From Thauera phenolivorans (GTDB lineage: Bacteria; Pseudomonadota; Gammaproteobacteria; Burkholderiales; Rhodocyclaceae): a DNA stretch of 64,000 bases. The notes below the pieces were generated by a model. It ran no database searches and was not told the origin of the DNA. It saw nothing but the letters and a program-made list of their open reading frames with translations. The DNA is taken from assembly GCF_001696715.1 (NCBI RefSeq), contig NZ_MBFM01000002.1:208218-272217 (forward strand), written 5' to 3'. Shown here in pieces: positions 62,425 through 64,000 of this stretch (position 1 is its first letter; every line of letters begins with the position of its first letter). A program made the position numbers and the translations under genes.

Positions 62425-63297
62425 ATGATCCTCACACGAAGCTTCGTGCGCGCGAAGCGCCCATGCACCGATGGATTCCGCTGGTTCGTCCGCCAGTTCG
62501 ACGAAGGCGGCAACTACCAGGAACTGCTCGACACGATGGTGGCGGCCGGCCGGGTCGGCGACGCCTGCTGGCTGCTCGAGCAGTTCGGCCCCACCGACGC
62601 GGTGCGCGTCGTCGACTCGATCGAGGCCGATGCGGTGGTCTTTTCCGGCACGCTCGAGGTGCGCGGCAATGTCGACGTCGACGGCCTGGTGCGCGTCGGC
62701 CGCTCGCTGCGCGCCGGTGGCGGTGTACGGGTCGGAGGCGAACTGGCGGTGGGTGAGGATCTGCGCGCCGGCGGCAGCGTTCGCGTCGAAGGCGACGTCG
62801 AGGTCGGCGGTGAGCTGCGCGCGGGCTGGGGCATCGATTGCACCGGCAGGCTGAACTGCGACGGCGAGCTCCGCGCAGCCTGGGACCTGCGTTGCGGCGG
62901 ACCTCTGCGAGTCGGCGGCAACGTGTTCGTCGGCCTCGAACTGCACGGTGAAGACGAACTCACGTTCGGCAAGGGGCTGCAGGTCGGCGGCGACATCCTC
63001 ACCGAAGCCGTTCTGCGCGCGCGCCAGGGCATCGTCGCCGGCGGGTCGATCCGTTGCGCGATGCACCTGCAGGCGGGCTGGGGTATCAAGGCCGCGGGCG
63101 CCATCGTCGCCGAAGGTTCGATCCGCGCCGGCGAGAGCCTGAGCGCCGGCGAGGAAATCCGCGCCGGCGGAGGCTATGGGGTGTTCGCCGGCCTCGACGT
63201 CCCGGTCGACGCCTGGGAGGCGAGCGCGCGCGTCAGCGCGCGGGAGCGGCCGGCCGGCCTGATGAGCGGCTGGTGGGCGGGTGAAGCTCGGCTCTGA
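62425..63297 (+). CDS. Uncharacterised protein with a long hexapeptide-repeat beta-solenoid
   Basis: A 290-residue protein I cannot assign to a named family. Residues 1-65 are a mostly helical, charged N-terminal region (RWFVRQFDEGGNYQELLDTM). From about 66 to 255 the sequence is an unbroken series of about 31 six-residue repeats of the form [V/A/C]-G-x-x-[L/V/I]-[R/x]. Examples are VGGELA, VGEDLR, AGGSVR, VEGDVE and VGGELR. This predicts a regular beta-solenoid like that of bactofilins or polymer-forming proteins, but longer than the usual bactofilin core. No signal peptide or membrane segment is seen. GGAG sits six bases before the ATG at 62425. A structural, possibly self-assembling role is inference. 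Confidence 0.8.
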   Translation: MILTRSFVRAKRPCTDGFRWFVRQFDEGGNYQELLDTMVAAGRVGDACWLLEQFGPTDAVRVVDSIEADAVVFSGTLEVRGNVDVDGLVRVGRSLRAGGGVRVGGELAVGEDLRAGGSVRVEGDVEVGGELRAGWGIDCTGRLNCDGELRAAWDLRCGGPLRVGGNVFVGLELHGEDELTFGKGLQVGGDILTEAVLRARQGIVAGGSIRCAMHLQAGWGIKAAGAIVAEGSIRAGESLSAGEEIRAGGGYGVFAGLDVPVDAWEASARVSARERPAGLMSGWWAGEARL

Positions 63298-63330
63298 GCG
63301 CCGCCGTCCGGCACACCGCGGCCTGCCGCC

Positions 63331-64000
63331 TCAGGCGCCAGCTGCCGTCGGGCGCAGTCGGCCGACCAGGCTCACGACCGCCAGCGTGAGCGCACCCGCA
63401 ACGATGCCGGTGAGTGCGTCGAAGAGCATCGGCACCAGCACTGCGGCGGCGCCGGTGAGCCCTTCGGTGACGCCCGCGATCGCATGGTGGAGCGGGCCGA
63501 TGCCATGGGTCAGGATGCCGCCGCCGACGAGGAACATCGCCGCCGTGCCGGCCACCGCCAGGCCGCGCATCAGCCAGGGCGCGGCGACCAGAATCGCACC
63601 GCCGAGCGCGCGCTTGAGGCGGGCAAAGCCGCTCTCGACCCCCTGGCGGGTGAGATAAAGCCCGGCATCGTCGAGCTTGACGATGCCGGCGACCAGACCA
63701 TAGACGCCGACCGTCATCAGCACTGCGATGCCGACCAGCACGCCCACCTGGGTGGTGAAGGTCTTGCCCGCCACCGTCCCGAGCGTGATCGCGATGATTT
63801 CGGCCGACAGGATGAAGTCGGTACGTACCGCACCCTTGATCTTGTCGCGCTCGAGCGCGACAAGATCGACGCCGGGATCGGCGAGCGCCTTCACCACTTC
63901 CTTGTGATGCGCGTTTTCTTCGGGTCCGCGATGGAAGAATTTGTGCGCCACCTTCTCGAAGCCCTCATAGGCGAGGAAGATGCCGCCGATGATCAGCAGC
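63331..64000 (-). CDS. DUF808 family inner-membrane protein (YedI-like), 5' end outside window
   Basis: The C-terminal 222 or so residues of a DUF808/YedI-type membrane protein; the start lies beyond position 64000. Family segments are IIGGIFLAYEGFEKVAHKFF at the window edge, then HHKEVVKALADPGVDLVALE, IKGAVRTDFILSAEIIAITLG and a C-terminal hydrophobic half with four or so membrane spans ending near SLVGRLRP. Function unknown. Convergent with the beta-solenoid gene, 33 bp away. Confidence 0.88.
   Translation of the reverse strand, partial: LLIIGGIFLAYEGFEKVAHKFFHRGPEENAHHKEVVKALADPGVDLVALERDKIKGAVRTDFILSAEIIAITLGTVAGKTFTTQVGVLVGIAVLMTVGVYGLVAGIVKLDDAGLYLTRQGVESGFARLKRALGGAILVAAPWLMRGLAVAGTAAMFLVGGGILTHGIGPLHHAIAGVTEGLTGAAAVLVPMLFDALTGIVAGALTLAVVSLVGRLRPTAAGA

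Overview
The window is a 64 kb chromosomal segment of a very GC-rich Gram-negative bacterium. Gene content and protein style point to a betaproteobacterium of the Rhodocyclales (Thauera/Azoarcus-like). This is inferred from the family mix (betaproteobacterial-type MinCDE, ppx/ppk pair, AmmeMemoRadiSam genes, glg cluster with its own phosphoglucomutase, purine catabolism, selD/mnmH); there is no rRNA or other marker to settle the genus. The region is almost entirely housekeeping or metabolic core. I see no insertion sequence, prophage, CRISPR array or island of deviant composition.

Layout. 1-5.3 kb: the 5' end of an acyl-CoA synthetase gene, the divergent polyphosphate pair ppx/ppk with a Pho-box-like site between them, and wecB. 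5.3-9.3 kb (minus strand): rfbC-rfbB-relA. 9.5-11.3 kb: the metallopeptidase mtfA, a flavodoxin-like gene and a host-attachment-family gene closed by a strong terminator. 11.4-13.2 kb (minus): ispD-ispF-thpR. 13.4-15.8 kb: the three translationally coupled AmmeMemoRadiSam genes. 16-21.6 kb: mfd, a cyclic-nucleotide-fold/GGDEF protein and corA. 21.7-24.9 kb: aroG-serB, then an orphan ABC ATPase whose gene overlaps tesA head to head. 24.9-27.1 kb: the divergent selenium genes selD and mnmH. 27.1-36.6 kb: a methyltransferase, an orphan sensor kinase, a Pat-type acyl-CoA-synthetase/acetyltransferase, a hexose-6-phosphate mutarotase, tex, an ArsC/YffB-like protein and Hsp33. 36.7-39.2 kb: minCDE, a small orphan gene and tRNA-Leu(UAA). 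39.4-47.5 kb: a class V aminotransferase, the purine-degradation operon xdhA-xdhB-xdhC-guaD (minus) and a DUF1178 gene. 47.5-49 kb: an alkaline-phosphatase-superfamily gene and tRNA-Gly(GCC). 49-60.5 kb: the glycogen operon glgB-glgX-pgm-glgC-glgA-glgP. 60.5-64 kb: sstT, a structured 0.7 kb gap, a beta-solenoid protein of unknown function and the C-terminal part of a DUF808 membrane protein.

How the genes work together. The glycogen cluster encodes a complete route: glucose phosphate interconversion (Pgm), ADP-glucose synthesis (GlgC), chain growth (GlgA), branching (GlgB), debranching (GlgX) and phosphorolysis (GlgP). With ppk/ppx it gives the cell carbon and phosphate reserves. Oxidised purine use is encoded by guaD and xdhAB, but the xdhC maturation gene carries an in-frame amber codon.

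Most noteworthy observations: (1) an Hsp33 whose four redox-switch zinc cysteines are all replaced; (2) the xdhC amber codon inside its conserved GQCCGG motif; (3) an uncharacterised protein made of about 31 uninterrupted hexapeptide repeats behind a roughly 450 bp untranslated stretch; (4) tesA and an ABC ATPase gene overlapping at their 5' ends, each with a clear Shine-Dalgarno; (5) a complete AmmeMemoRadiSam system; (6) a cNMP-fold/GGDEF protein that lacks the phosphate-binding arginine.
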